A stretch of DNA of 64,000 bases, from contig NZ_JBMERP010000002.1 of assembly GCF_049310925.1 (NCBI RefSeq), positions 108,141 through 172,140 on the forward strand, in the 5' to 3' direction. This DNA is from Virgibacillus_F sp049310925. Lineage in GTDB: Bacteria > Bacillota > Bacilli > Bacillales > Amphibacillaceae. A program made the translations under genes and the position numbers. How positions within the stretch are numbered: position 1 is the stretch's first letter; every line of letters begins with the position of its first letter. Of the stretch, positions 16,799-25,962 are shown one piece after another. The notes below the pieces were generated by a model, which did not search any database, was not told the DNA's origin, and saw only the letters and a program-made list of their open reading frames with translations.

Positions 16799-17872
16799 AT
16801 GTACAAAACGCAAACGCGTGTTTTAGTAATAGATGATTCGGCATTTATGCGGAAGATGATAACCGATTTACTATCTAGTAACGAACAAATAGAAGTTGTA
16901 GGAACAGCAAGAAATGGTGAAGACGGTTTAAAAAAGATAAAAGAGTTGTCACCTCATGTTGTTACATTAGATGTAGAAATGCCTGTGATGGACGGTATTG
17001 CGACTTTGAAAAATATTATGGATACGAATCCCATTCCGGTTATTATGCTCTCAAGTATTACGAAGGAAGGATCAACTAAAACGATACAAGCTATTTCAAA
17101 CGGTGCAGTTGATTTCATCCAAAAACCTTCTGGTTCTATATCACTTGATATTGACAAAATCAAGGAAGAATTAATTAAGAAGGTAATTGCTGCAGCGAAT
17201 GTAAAAGTCTCAAAGCATCCAAAGAGTACAGAAGATGTAGACTTTAAAACAGCAGTTAATCAAACGTTTAAAAATTCCCATGCTCAGACTATTGTTGCAA
17301 TCGGGACTTCTACAGGCGGTCCAAGAGCACTGCAACGTGTATTGACAGATTTACCAGATGACTTTACAACCCCGATTGTAATTGTTCAACATATGCCACC
17401 AGGTTTTACAAAGTCTCTTGCAGATCGATTAAATACCCTAACCAAAATACATATTAAAGAAGCAACACATGGAGAAATCATTCAAAAATCAACTGTTTAT
17501 ATAGCTCCTGGTGATTTTCATTTAAAGATAAGAAAAATGGGTACATCTTTTGCTGTTGAATTATCAAAAGAAGCGGAACGCAGTGGTCATCGGCCATCCG
17601 TAGATGTTTTATTTGAATCATTAGCCGAAATACCTAATGTAAACAAAATAGCAGTTCTTTTAACAGGGATGGGAAATGATGGTTCAAAAGGACTGCAACG
17701 CCTTAAGGAAAAAGATTCAAGCACGGTTGTTGTTGCAGAAAATGAAGAATCATCAATTGTATATGGAATGCCTAAGGCAGCTATAAAAACTAATACAGTT
17801 AATCATATTGTACATCTACATCAGGTCGGACATACAATTTCCAATTTAATTAAAAAACCAAGGGGGATGTAA
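16799..17872 (+). CDS. cheB: Chemotaxis protein-glutamate methylesterase CheB
   Basis: Removes methyl groups from glutamates (and deamidates glutamines) of chemoreceptors once phosphorylated by CheA. The N-terminal receiver domain carries phosphoacceptor D58 (TLDVEMPVMDG). The C-terminal esterase has the catalytic triad S171 (GTSTGGP), H198 (VQHMPPGF) and D294 (GMGNDG). At 357 aa it is complete. It is followed directly by cheA. Confidence 0.97.
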   Translation: MYKTQTRVLVIDDSAFMRKMITDLLSSNEQIEVVGTARNGEDGLKKIKELSPHVVTLDVEMPVMDGIATLKNIMDTNPIPVIMLSSITKEGSTKTIQAISNGAVDFIQKPSGSISLDIDKIKEELIKKVIAAANVKVSKHPKSTEDVDFKTAVNQTFKNSHAQTIVAIGTSTGGPRALQRVLTDLPDDFTTPIVIVQHMPPGFTKSLADRLNTLTKIHIKEATHGEIIQKSTVYIAPGDFHLKIRKMGTSFAVELSKEAERSGHRPSVDVLFESLAEIPNVNKIAVLLTGMGNDGSKGLQRLKEKDSSTVVVAENEESSIVYGMPKAAIKTNTVNHIVHLHQVGHTISNLIKKPRGM

Positions 17873-17873
17873 G

Positions 17874-19907
17874 ATGGATACAACGCAATACTTAGATGTA
17901 TTTATAGATGAAAGTAATGAACACCTTGAGGCCCTATACAAACACTTGTTAGCTCTAGAAAAAAATCCTAAGGAAAAATCAATTATAGGTGAAATTTTTA
18001 GATCTGCCCATACACTTAAAGGTATGTCTGCCACAATGGGGTTTAGTGATTTGGCAAATTTAACACATCAACTGGAAAACGTTTTCGATGGTATTAGGTA
18101 TGATAAAATTTCAATTAAAACGGAAACTATGGATGCTTTATTTGAAGCAGTAGATCATTTAAATGCTATGGTTGAAAATATTAGAGATGGAGGGAAAGGA
18201 GAACGTGATGTTAAGCAGATTGTTTCTATTTTAAAAAAAGTGGAACATGATGACCAGGATATCACCGATTCAGAACAGTCTTATATAGAACCGACGGAAG
18301 TAGTTAATTCACTTCAATCCATCTCAACCTTAGATGAATTTGAACTCTCTATTTTAAATGAATCAGCAGAAAGAGGATATACAAATTATGAAATTACTGT
18401 CCACTTAAGGGAAGATTGTCTTCTAAAGGGTGCGAGGGTGTTCATGATTTTTGAGGTCCTTGAAAAATTGGGTGAAGTAATTAAAGCTGATCCCCCTGTT
18501 AATGAGTTGGAAGAAGAGAATTTCGAATATTCATTCAGTGTATTATTCATATCTGAAAGCAGCAAAACAGATATAGAAGCAAATATTAACAAGGTTTCAG
18601 AAATCGAAAATGTAATTGTAAATTCATTTTCAGTCAAAGCTTATAAGGAAAAGCAGCAAATAACACCTTCCGAAATAGTTGCCGAACAAAAACAGACGAG
18701 TGCGACAGTAGAAAACAAAAGTGAACCTGCCACAAACAATAATAAAAGAACTTCTAGTAAGACAATTCGAGTTAATATTGAGCGATTAGATGTTTTAATG
18801 AATTTATTTGAAGAATTGGTAATTGATCGTGGAAGGTTAGAACAGATTTCGTCAGAGTTAAACAATAATGACTTACAGGAAACTGTTGAAAGAATGTCTC
18901 GAGTATCAAGTGATTTGCAGAGTATCATATTGACTATGCGTATGGTCCCCGTTGATCAGGTTTTCAGTCGTTTTCCAAGAATGATACGACAACTAGCACG
19001 TGATCTTGGCAAAGATGTAGACGTTGAAATTGTTGGTGCTGAAACAGAATTGGACCGTACGGTAATTGACGAAATTGGTGACCCTCTAGTTCACTTAATA
19101 CGAAATGCAATGGATCACGGGATTGAAATTCCAAGTACTCGAAAAGAAAAAGGAAAGCCTGAAAAAGGAACAGTTAAATTACAGGCATACCATAGTGGGA
19201 ATCATGTATTTATCGAAATTTCCGATGATGGTGCGGGCATTGATAAAGATAAGGTTTTAAACAAAGCTATTTCGAATGGGGTAATTGCTGAGGCCCAGGT
19301 AGAAACTTTAACGGAACAACAGGTTTATGAACTTATTATGGCAAGTGGTTTCTCAACAGCAGACACAATTTCGGATATATCTGGTCGTGGTGTTGGATTA
19401 GATGTCGTTAAGAACACAATAGAGTCACTCGGTGGAAGTATTACAATTGATGCAACTCTAGGACAAGGATCTACTTTCTCTGTTCAATTACCGTTGACTC
19501 TATCAATTATGTCCGTTCTGTTAGTAGAATTAAGTGAAGAGAAATATGCAATCCCATTATCATCTATTATAGAGACGGCGATAATCCATAAAGATCAAAT
19601 TATGCAAGCCCATAATAAAAAAGTTATTGATTTTCGTGGGAAGGTTGTACCACTGGCATTTTTAAATGACATTTTTGATGTTGAGAATAAAAAAAATACA
19701 ACTGATTCTGACTATCTATCTATCGTAATTGTAAAAAAAGGTAATAAATCAGCAGGATTAGTTGTGGATTCATTCATTGGTCAACAGGAAGTAGTGTTAA
19801 AGTCACTAGGTAACTATTTAACCAATGTTTTTGCCATTTCGGGGGCAACAATACTTGGGGATGGTCAGGTAGCTTTAATTATCGATAGTAATGCTTTAGT
19901 GAAATAG
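17874..19907 (+). CDS. cheA: Chemotaxis sensor histidine kinase CheA
   Basis: Receptor-coupled kinase that phosphorylates CheY and CheB. Domains in order: HPt with phosphorylated H46 (RSAHTLKGMSATMG), a P2 docking region (about 155-255), a Gln/Ser linker, the dimerisation helices (about 295-360), the GHKL ATPase (N-box HLIRNAMDHGIE; DDGAGID; GRGVGLDVVKN) and a C-terminal CheW-like P5 domain. At 677 aa all five modules are present. Cytoplasmic, in arrays with CheW and receptors. Confidence 0.97.
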   Translation: MDTTQYLDVFIDESNEHLEALYKHLLALEKNPKEKSIIGEIFRSAHTLKGMSATMGFSDLANLTHQLENVFDGIRYDKISIKTETMDALFEAVDHLNAMVENIRDGGKGERDVKQIVSILKKVEHDDQDITDSEQSYIEPTEVVNSLQSISTLDEFELSILNESAERGYTNYEITVHLREDCLLKGARVFMIFEVLEKLGEVIKADPPVNELEEENFEYSFSVLFISESSKTDIEANINKVSEIENVIVNSFSVKAYKEKQQITPSEIVAEQKQTSATVENKSEPATNNNKRTSSKTIRVNIERLDVLMNLFEELVIDRGRLEQISSELNNNDLQETVERMSRVSSDLQSIILTMRMVPVDQVFSRFPRMIRQLARDLGKDVDVEIVGAETELDRTVIDEIGDPLVHLIRNAMDHGIEIPSTRKEKGKPEKGTVKLQAYHSGNHVFIEISDDGAGIDKDKVLNKAISNGVIAEAQVETLTEQQVYELIMASGFSTADTISDISGRGVGLDVVKNTIESLGGSITIDATLGQGSTFSVQLPLTLSIMSVLLVELSEEKYAIPLSSIIETAIIHKDQIMQAHNKKVIDFRGKVVPLAFLNDIFDVENKKNTTDSDYLSIVIVKKGNKSAGLVVDSFIGQQEVVLKSLGNYLTNVFAISGATILGDGQVALIIDSNALVK

Positions 19908-19931
19908 GAAGTTACATAAGGAGGAATAAAA

Positions 19932-20402
19932 ATGGAAAACCAAACGAATTTGGATAAAAAAGTAATCGTCTTTCAGCTTAATGAAGAAGAATATGCCGTA
20001 TCTGTCACACAAGTAGGTTCGATTGAACGAATGCAACCGATAACCCGGGTTCCACAAACTGCAAACTTTGTAAAAGGTGTCATCAATCTTCGTGGTGTTG
20101 TTACACCCATCATTGATCTTCGTATTCGCTTTGGAGTTGAACCAGTTGCCTTTCAGGAATCAACCAGAATAATAATTGTTTATATGAATGATCTGGAAGT
20201 TGGGTTAATCGTAGATGCTGCCAACGATGTAATAGACATACCTGAGAGTAGTATTGAACCACCTCCAGAAGTAGTAGGAACTGTTGATGTGGATTATATT
20301 GAGGGTGTAGCTAAATTAGATAATCGGTTATTAATTTTGTTGGATTTACAAAAGGTCCTATCGCAGCATGAAATGGAAGTACTACAAAACGTGGAAGGTT
20401 AG
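19932..20402 (+). CDS. cheW: Chemotaxis coupling protein CheW
   Basis: Adapter linking receptors to CheA. The single CheW domain includes VIVFQLNEEEYAV, the EYAVSV strand, ITRVPQTANFVKGVINLRGVV and PIIDLRIRFG. The length of 156 aa is usual. The SD AAGGAGG lies upstream of the ATG; cheC follows after six bases. Confidence 0.97.
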   Translation: MENQTNLDKKVIVFQLNEEEYAVSVTQVGSIERMQPITRVPQTANFVKGVINLRGVVTPIIDLRIRFGVEPVAFQESTRIIIVYMNDLEVGLIVDAANDVIDIPESSIEPPPEVVGTVDVDYIEGVAKLDNRLLILLDLQKVLSQHEMEVLQNVEG

Positions 20403-20408
20403 GGGAAT

Positions 20409-21047
20409 ATGGATTTTACCAATGGTTTAACTAGTGTTCAAATGGACGTTTTACGAGAAATTGGCAATATTGGTGCGGGAAATGCTGCCACTTCATTGTC
20501 AAAGCTTTTAAACAAGAAAATAGATATGCATGTGCCAGCTGTCAAAATTATCCCGTTTGACGATGTAATGGATATAATAGGTGGTCCTGAAAATTTAATT
20601 GTAGCAATCATGATCCGTGTACAGGGGAATGCACCAGGAACTGTATTTTTCCTATTAACTGCTGAAGAGGCTGAAAATCTTGTTGGTCAAATAACATCCG
20701 ACCGGGAGTTTAGAATTTTTAATGCGGAACCGCCAAGCGAACTTGCTATATCAGCTCTTCAGGAAGTTGGTAATATATTAGCAGGATCTTATTTAACAGC
20801 GCTTTCCGATTTCACCTCAATTAATATGCAACCTTCTGTACCATCTTTAAGTATTGATATGGCAGGAGCAATATTGACTGCGGGGTTATTGGAGTTTTCT
20901 CAAATTATGGATTATGCCATTATCATTGATACAACTATTAATGAAACAGAATCTTCAAGCGGTGTGAATGGTAAGTTCTTTTTGCTACCGGACCCAGACT
21001 CTTTTGACCAAATATTTAAATCACTAGGAATTGACGATTATGAATGA
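20409..21047 (+). CDS. cheC: CheY-P phosphatase CheC
   Basis: CheC dephosphorylates CheY-P and binds CheD, giving the third adaptation system of Bacillus-type chemotaxis. Two E-x-x-N active-site helices are intact: REIGNIGAGNAATSLSKLL (about residues 16-34) and QEVGNILAGSYLTALS (about 117-132). It has no FliN domain, which separates it from FliY. At 212 aa it is a standard length. It overlaps cheD by eight bases. Confidence 0.96.
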   Translation: MDFTNGLTSVQMDVLREIGNIGAGNAATSLSKLLNKKIDMHVPAVKIIPFDDVMDIIGGPENLIVAIMIRVQGNAPGTVFFLLTAEEAENLVGQITSDREFRIFNAEPPSELAISALQEVGNILAGSYLTALSDFTSINMQPSVPSLSIDMAGAILTAGLLEFSQIMDYAIIIDTTINETESSSGVNGKFFLLPDPDSFDQIFKSLGIDDYE

Positions 21048-21537
21048 AATACAAACTGTTATAAAAGTAGGGATAGCCGATTTAAAGTTGGTTAAGGCTC
21101 CGGACGTCGTACGTACTTCAGGATTAGGATCCTGTGTTGGGGTAGTTATTTATGATTTGCGTAAGAAGATTGGGGGATTAGCCCATGTCATGTTACCAGA
21201 TTCAGCAATAGGCAAGAAGGACAATATCAATATTTATAAGTATGCTGATACAGCGATTGATAGTTTAGTAAATCAATTATATTCTTTAGGGGTCCAAAAA
21301 AAGTCTTTGCAGGCAAAATTAGCTGGAGGATCACAAATGTTTCAATTCGCCACCTCATCCAATATGATGCGGATCGGTCCTAGAAACGTGGAAGCAGTTG
21401 AAGAAAAATTGAGTGAGCACAAAATACCAATAATTTCTTCTGATGTAGGAGGAAATTGCGGGAGAACAATTGAATTTGATCCGAATTCAGGTAAACTAAA
21501 GGTACGAACCGTTCACAAGGGAGAAACTTTTATATAG
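21040..21537 (+). CDS. cheD: Chemoreceptor glutamine deamidase CheD
   Basis: Deamidates receptor glutamines and enhances receptor activity; CheC binding modulates it. Catalytic Cys32 (GLGSCVGV) and His49 (AHVMLP) are visible, with the LAGGSQMF segment downstream. The ATG at 21040 gives 165 aa, matching the family; the TTG at 21031 would only add three residues. It overlaps the end of cheC, fitting their partnership. Confidence 0.95.
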   Translation: MNEIQTVIKVGIADLKLVKAPDVVRTSGLGSCVGVVIYDLRKKIGGLAHVMLPDSAIGKKDNINIYKYADTAIDSLVNQLYSLGVQKKSLQAKLAGGSQMFQFATSSNMMRIGPRNVEAVEEKLSEHKIPIISSDVGGNCGRTIEFDPNSGKLKVRTVHKGETFI

Positions 21538-21575
21538 GTTTCTTTTAATTCCAGACTAAGGGAGGAGCACATAAT

Positions 21576-22346
21576 ATGAATACAGATAACTCTCCTCTAG
21601 AGAAGGAGCTGTGGGACAAATGGTTGTCTGATCAAGACTCCGATTCAGCTAATGAGCTAATAAAAAACTACCTGTACCTAGTAAATTTTCATGTGGAACG
21701 AATTGCAAGTCATCTACCTAAAAATGTTAGTAAAGATGATCTGAAAAGCTTTGGATTATTGGGGTTGTACGATGCGCTTAAGAAATTTGAAACTAGTAGA
21801 GATTTGAAGTTTGACACGTATGCCTCTTTCAGAATTAGGGGAGCTATTATAGATGGACTTAGGAAAGAAGATTGGCTTCCTAGATCCATTCGTGAGAAAA
21901 CAAAGAAAATTGAGCAGGTATCCCAATATTTGGAGCAAAAATATCAACGCAAACCTTCTTCTAGTGAAATTGCAAAGGAATTGAACATGACTGCATTAGA
22001 AGTTGAAACGAATACTATGGATTCCCTTTTTGCTAATGTCTTGTCAATAGAGGAGAAGCCAAAAGATGGCTTTAATGATCATAAAGAGGGTATTGGATAT
22101 TCAATCACAGATAATGATACGTCGGTTTCACCTGATGGACATTTACTAACTAAAGAGATAAAAAAAGAATTAGTAACAAGTATTAAATCACTAAATGAAA
22201 ATGAACAAATGGTAATTAGTCTGTTTTATAATGAAGAACTTACGTTGACTGAAATTGGACAAGTACTAGAGTTGACAACATCAAGAATCTCGCAAATACA
22301 TAAAAAAGCTATTTTTAAACTAAGAAATACATTAGCTAAGATGTAG
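21576..22346 (+). CDS. sigD: RNA polymerase sigma factor SigD (FliA/WhiG type)
   Basis: Directs transcription of late flagellar, autolysin and chemoreceptor genes; normally held by FlgM until the hook is done. Region 2 (GLLGLYDALKKFETSRDLKFDTYASFRIRGAIIDGLR), region 3 and the region 4 HTH (LTEIGQVLELTTSRISQIHKKAIFKLR) are all present in 256 aa. It lies near the end of the fla/che operon, where distance from the promoter limits SigD levels in B. subtilis. Strong SD GGGAGGAG. Confidence 0.97.
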   Translation: MNTDNSPLEKELWDKWLSDQDSDSANELIKNYLYLVNFHVERIASHLPKNVSKDDLKSFGLLGLYDALKKFETSRDLKFDTYASFRIRGAIIDGLRKEDWLPRSIREKTKKIEQVSQYLEQKYQRKPSSSEIAKELNMTALEVETNTMDSLFANVLSIEEKPKDGFNDHKEGIGYSITDNDTSVSPDGHLLTKEIKKELVTSIKSLNENEQMVISLFYNEELTLTEIGQVLELTTSRISQIHKKAIFKLRNTLAKM

Positions 22347-22449
22347 CTTTGAATACATATGGCAGATTTCCAGCATCATGCAGGTGATTTTAATTAAAGT
22401 AATATTGTTATTTCAGCAATGACAATTTTAAGTGAAGGATGTGGTTCTA

Positions 22450-22758
22450 TTGAGTTGGAAATCGATAGAAATGCAGGTCGCACTACCACGTACACAGGAT
22501 GCTGGCAAAATGCAGGAACAGATGATGAAACAGAGCCAGTATCTTCAAGATGCTTTAGCTGATAAACAACTAAAGCAAAGTGATCTGAACCGTAAGCGGG
22601 TTGCTAATTCTGAAGAAACTTCGCATATTAAAACATTTAACGATCAAAATCAGTCTAATGATGACATACAAGAACATTCTAACGGCAAACCTAAAGACAG
22701 TGGCTCACCGACGGATCAACACCCATATTTAGGAAAGAGTATAGATTTTAAAGGATAG
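22450..22758 (+). CDS. Small conserved hypothetical protein with LPRTQ motif
   Basis: A 102-aa hydrophilic protein starting MSWKSIEMQVALPRTQDAGK when the TTG at 22450 is used; it has an SD (AAGGATG, 22435-22441), whereas the upstream GTG at 22432 lies ahead of that SD. A charged, Gln/Asn-rich, probably disordered middle leads to a short C-terminal HPYLGKSIDFKG block. I know similar unnamed small proteins beside sigD in other Firmicutes, but no function. No membrane segment or catalytic motif is visible. Codon use matches the neighbours. Confidence 0.7.
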   Translation: MSWKSIEMQVALPRTQDAGKMQEQMMKQSQYLQDALADKQLKQSDLNRKRVANSEETSHIKTFNDQNQSNDDIQEHSNGKPKDSGSPTDQHPYLGKSIDFKG

Positions 22759-22768
22759 AAGGGATTTT

Positions 22769-23206
22769 ATGGTATCATTTTTATTAATTATCAGCTTTTT
22801 ATTACACATTGTAACATTTCTTGCACTCTATCAACTGTATAAACAAGTACAGTTACCAAAACAAGAAATTCCATCTAAAGACATGATGGATCTCTTTGAA
22901 ACGTATTTAGAGGATATAAAACTGGAAAATAGAAGATTAGAAGAAACATTAACAGATAAACCACAAGAAAAACAAAACGTTGAAACAGATAAGGATCTAG
23001 AAACCACTAAAAGAGTTGTGAAAAATGCAGATGAAAAGGTATATTCAACACCTGAAGTTGGAGATGATGTACTATATGAAACGTCAACGCATGCCAAAGT
23101 ACTTCAAATGCATGACCAAGGCATGTCCATAGAAGAAATTGCTCGAAAAACCAATAGCGGGAAAACTGAAGTAGACTTAATTGTAAAATTGCATACAAAA
23201 AAATAG
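22769..23206 (+). CDS. swrB: SwrB-like swarming/flagellar assembly protein (YlxL)
   Basis: A 145-aa bitopic protein: an N-terminal membrane helix (VSFLLIISFLLHIVTFLALYQ...), a charged coiled coil (residues about 35-65) and a C-terminal HTH-like segment (MSIEEIARKTNSGKTEVDLIVKL). This is the architecture and position of B. subtilis SwrB, which promotes flagellar basal body/export gate activation at the membrane. Sequence conservation in this family is low outside the two ends, so the call relies partly on position as last gene of the fla/che operon. Confidence 0.78.
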   Translation: MVSFLLIISFLLHIVTFLALYQLYKQVQLPKQEIPSKDMMDLFETYLEDIKLENRRLEETLTDKPQEKQNVETDKDLETTKRVVKNADEKVYSTPEVGDDVLYETSTHAKVLQMHDQGMSIEEIARKTNSGKTEVDLIVKLHTKK

Positions 23207-23215
23207 CATTAGTAC

Positions 23216-23244
23216 TTGATAGCATGAATTACTTATGATATATT
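23216..23244 (+). promoter_or_regulatory. Probable SigA promoter of rpsB
   Basis: TTGATA (23216-23221), a 17-base spacer and TATATT (23239-23244), right after the fla/che operon ends and about 140 bases before the rpsB ATG. It fits the vegetative SigA consensus well. Confidence 0.65.
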
Positions 23245-23249
23245 AATTG

Positions 23250-23386
23250 ATGGTGCAAATACTATAATTGTACTTGTGAACACATATCACACACGTTTGT
23301 CGATTTATGTAAGAGGTGCCTAAGTACGTGGTCCTTATATAAAAAAGACGCAAACGGAGGAAAAAAACCAATAGGAGGAATTTATT
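23250..23386 (+). promoter_or_regulatory. Long untranslated leader of rpsB, possible autoregulatory RNA
   Basis: The transcribed leader of about 135 bases can close with CGTTTG (23294-23299) pairing to CAAACG (23351-23356), enclosing a region with GGTGCC and GTGGTCC. The right arm sits next to a decoy CGGAGG; the actual rpsB SD is AGGAGG just before the ATG. Ribosomal protein S2 leaders are autoregulated in some bacteria; that this one is so is inference. Confidence 0.4.
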
Positions 23387-24142
23387 ATGTCAGTAATTTC
23401 TATGAAGCAATTACTTGAGGCTGGTGTACATTTTGGTCATCAGACTCGTCGTTGGAACCCAAAGATGAAAAAATACATCTTTACGGAGCGTAACGGCATC
23501 TACATTATCGACCTGCAAAAAACAGTTAAAAAGGTTGATGAAGCATACAAATATGTAAAAGAAATCGCAGCTAACGGCGGTACAGTTCTTTTTGTAGGAA
23601 CTAAAAAGCAAGCTCAGGACTCTGTTCGTGATGAAGCAATTCGTTCAGGTATGTTCTTTGTAAACCAACGTTGGTTAGGTGGAACACTAACAAACTTTCA
23701 AACAATCCGTAAACGTATCACTCGTTTGAAAAATATCGAGCGTATGGAAGAAGATGGAACGTTTGACGTACTTCCTAAAAAAGAAGTGGTAAACTTACTA
23801 AAAGAAAAAGATCGACTAATGAAGTTTCTTGGTGGTATTAAGGAAATGAAAAGAATTCCGGACGCAATGTTCGTGATTGATCCACGCAAAGAACGCATTG
23901 CGATCGCTGAAGCACATAAATTAAACATTCCAATCATCGGTATTGTAGATACAAACTGTGATCCAGATGAAATTGATTATGTTATCCCAGCAAATGACGA
24001 TGCAATTCGTGCAGTAAAACTTTTAACTTCTAAAATGGCAGACGCTATCATTGAAGTAAAACAAAGTGAAGAAGCAGAAAGAATTGCAAACGAAGAAGAA
24101 GCTGAAGAATCTACAGAAGCTGTAGAAGCAGACAAAGAATAG
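23387..24142 (+). CDS. rpsB: 30S ribosomal protein S2
   Basis: Structural protein of the small subunit near the mRNA exit, needed with S1/S21-type factors for initiation. The signature segments SMKQLLEAGVHFGHQTRRWNPKM and VNQRWLGGTLTNFQTI are clear, as is DPRKERIAIAEAHKLNIPIIGIVDTNCDP. At 251 aa it is slightly longer than B. subtilis S2 owing to an acidic Glu/Ala-rich tail (EEAEESTEAVEADKE). It is followed by tsf, the nearly universal order. Confidence 0.98.
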   Translation: MSVISMKQLLEAGVHFGHQTRRWNPKMKKYIFTERNGIYIIDLQKTVKKVDEAYKYVKEIAANGGTVLFVGTKKQAQDSVRDEAIRSGMFFVNQRWLGGTLTNFQTIRKRITRLKNIERMEEDGTFDVLPKKEVVNLLKEKDRLMKFLGGIKEMKRIPDAMFVIDPRKERIAIAEAHKLNIPIIGIVDTNCDPDEIDYVIPANDDAIRAVKLLTSKMADAIIEVKQSEEAERIANEEEAEESTEAVEADKE

Positions 24143-24155
24143 TAATGAGAAGATT

Positions 24156-24192
24156 AGGTGATAAGAGGATAAGCCTTTTATCACCTTTTTTA
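24156..24192 (+). terminator. Intrinsic terminator/attenuator between rpsB and tsf
   Basis: A perfect nine-base stem AGGTGATAA (24156-24164) / TTATCACCT (24178-24186), 13-base loop, then a T-run. It should end part of the rpsB transcripts and reduce tsf relative to rpsB. Confidence 0.75.
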
Positions 24193-24265
24193 AAGAACCT
24201 AATACTTAGGCATTTTACTTCAAGAAAACAAATACTTATGAAAGATTTTTAAGGAGGATTTAATA

Positions 24266-25153
24266 ATGGCAATTACTGCACAAATGGTAAAGGAATTACG
24301 TGAGAAAACTGGCGCTGGAATGATGGATTGTAAAAAAGCACTAACAGAAACTGATGGCAATATTGAGCAAGCAATTGATTATTTACGCGAAAAAGGTGTA
24401 GCAAAAGCCGCGAAAAAGTCAGATCGAATCGCTGCTGAAGGCTTGACACATGTAGAAGTCGACAACAACACCGCTGTTTTATTAGAAGTTAACTGTGAAA
24501 CAGACTTTGTTACTAAAAATGATCAGTTCAAATCACTTTTGACTAAACTAGGTAGTCACATTATTGTAAACAAACCAGCAACAGTTGAAGAAGCACTTCA
24601 ACAAGAATTAGATAGTGAAGGAAATAACGTAGAAACGTACATTAATTCTGTTATCGCGAAAATTGGTGAAAAGATTTCATTACGCCGTTTTGCTATTGTG
24701 ACAAAAACTGATAATGATTCATTCGGTTCATACCTTCATATGGGTGGACGTATTGGTGTTTTAACACTACTTGAAGGTACTACAGACGCGCAAGTTGCTA
24801 AAGATGTTGCAATGCATGTTGCTGCAGCAAATCCACTTCATATCTCACGTGATGCAGTTTCTGAAAGTGAAGTTAATCGTGAACGTGAAGTATTAAAAAC
24901 ACAAGCATTGAACGAAGGAAAGCCTGAAAACATTGTTGAAAAAATGGTTGAAGGCCGCTTAGGAAAATTCTTTGAAGATATCTGTCTATTGGAACAGAGC
25001 TTTGTAAAAGATCCTGATCAAAAGGTTAAAAAGTTTGTAGCAGATAAGAATGCAACAGTTAAATCATTTGTTCGTTATGAAGTAGGCGAAGGAATGGAAA
25101 AAAGAGAAGATAACTTTGCAGAAGAAGTTAGAAATCAAATAAATAATAAATAA
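24266..25153 (+). CDS. tsf: Translation elongation factor Ts
   Basis: Guanine nucleotide exchange factor for EF-Tu. The N-terminal UBA-like domain (MVKELREKTGAGMMDCKKAL) and the TDFVTKNDQF segment are diagnostic; two core subdomains and the coiled coil follow (LLEQSFVKDPDQKV). The 295 aa are typical. AAGGAGG SD. Cotranscribed with rpsB by read-through of the hairpin at 24156. Confidence 0.98.
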   Translation: MAITAQMVKELREKTGAGMMDCKKALTETDGNIEQAIDYLREKGVAKAAKKSDRIAAEGLTHVEVDNNTAVLLEVNCETDFVTKNDQFKSLLTKLGSHIIVNKPATVEEALQQELDSEGNNVETYINSVIAKIGEKISLRRFAIVTKTDNDSFGSYLHMGGRIGVLTLLEGTTDAQVAKDVAMHVAAANPLHISRDAVSESEVNREREVLKTQALNEGKPENIVEKMVEGRLGKFFEDICLLEQSFVKDPDQKVKKFVADKNATVKSFVRYEVGEGMEKREDNFAEEVRNQINNK

Positions 25154-25163
25154 GTCGATGAAA

Positions 25164-25192
25164 CAGGGGGCATTTGATGTTCCCTTTTTTCT
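25164..25192 (+). terminator. Weak intrinsic terminator after tsf
   Basis: AGGGGG and TTCCCT can pair (with two G-U) around a nine-base loop, directly followed by a run of Ts. A TATAAT at 25205-25210 shortly downstream may be the -10 element of a pyrH promoter, but no convincing -35 is visible. Confidence 0.45.
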
Positions 25193-25240
25193 CAAAAATA
25201 AATGTATAATATAATTAATTAAATTTCTGTGGAGGTTATT

Positions 25241-25960
25241 ATGACAGCTCGTTACAGTAGAATAGTATTAAAATTAAGTGGCGAAGCATTAAGCGGAGAC
25301 CAAGGATATGGGCTAGATCCAAAAGTTGTTCAGTCTATAGCAGAACAAATAAAGGATGTTGCCGATTTAGGTGTTGAAGTTGCAGTAGTTGTAGGTGGAG
25401 GCAACATCTGGAGAGGTAAAGTCGGAAGTGAAATGGGTATGGATCGTGCCAATGCAGATTATATGGGTATGCTTGCAACAGTCATGAATTCTCTTGCATT
25501 ACAAGATAGCCTGGAAAACATAGGTATACAAACCAGGGTTCAGACTTCGATTGAAATGCGTCAGGTTGCTGAACCATACATCCGCAGAAAAGCAATTCGT
25601 CATCTAGAAAAGAAACGTGTTGTAATATTTGCAGCTGGAACTGGGAATCCCTATTTTTCTACTGATACAACAGCTGCACTCAGGGCAGCTGAAATCGAAG
25701 CAGAAGTGATATTAATGGCTAAGAATAATGTTGATGGGGTATATACTGATGATCCTAAACTAAATAAAGAAGCGACAAAATACGAAAATCTTTCGTATTT
25801 AGATATGATAAATGAAGGTTTAGGTGTTATGGATTCCACAGCATCATCACTTTGTATGGACAATGATATTCCGTTAGTGGTATTTTCTATATCAGAAGAA
25901 GGTAATATTAAACGTGTTGTACAAGGTGAAGTAATTGGTACAACAATAAGGGGGAAATAA
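25241..25960 (+). CDS. pyrH: UMP kinase
   Basis: Phosphorylates UMP to UDP in pyrimidine nucleotide synthesis; bacterial UMP kinase of the amino acid kinase fold. Motifs: VLKLSGEAL at the N-terminus, VVVGGGNIWRG (about 55-65), MGMDRANADYMGMLATVMN and TGNPYFSTDTTAALRAAEI. ATG at 25241 is used because the GGAGG SD (25231-25235) overlaps the upstream GTG at 25229; this gives 239 aa. It sits two bases before frr. Confidence 0.97.
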   Translation: MTARYSRIVLKLSGEALSGDQGYGLDPKVVQSIAEQIKDVADLGVEVAVVVGGGNIWRGKVGSEMGMDRANADYMGMLATVMNSLALQDSLENIGIQTRVQTSIEMRQVAEPYIRRKAIRHLEKKRVVIFAAGTGNPYFSTDTTAALRAAEIEAEVILMAKNNVDGVYTDDPKLNKEATKYENLSYLDMINEGLGVMDSTASSLCMDNDIPLVVFSISEEGNIKRVVQGEVIGTTIRGK

Positions 25961-25962
25961 TA

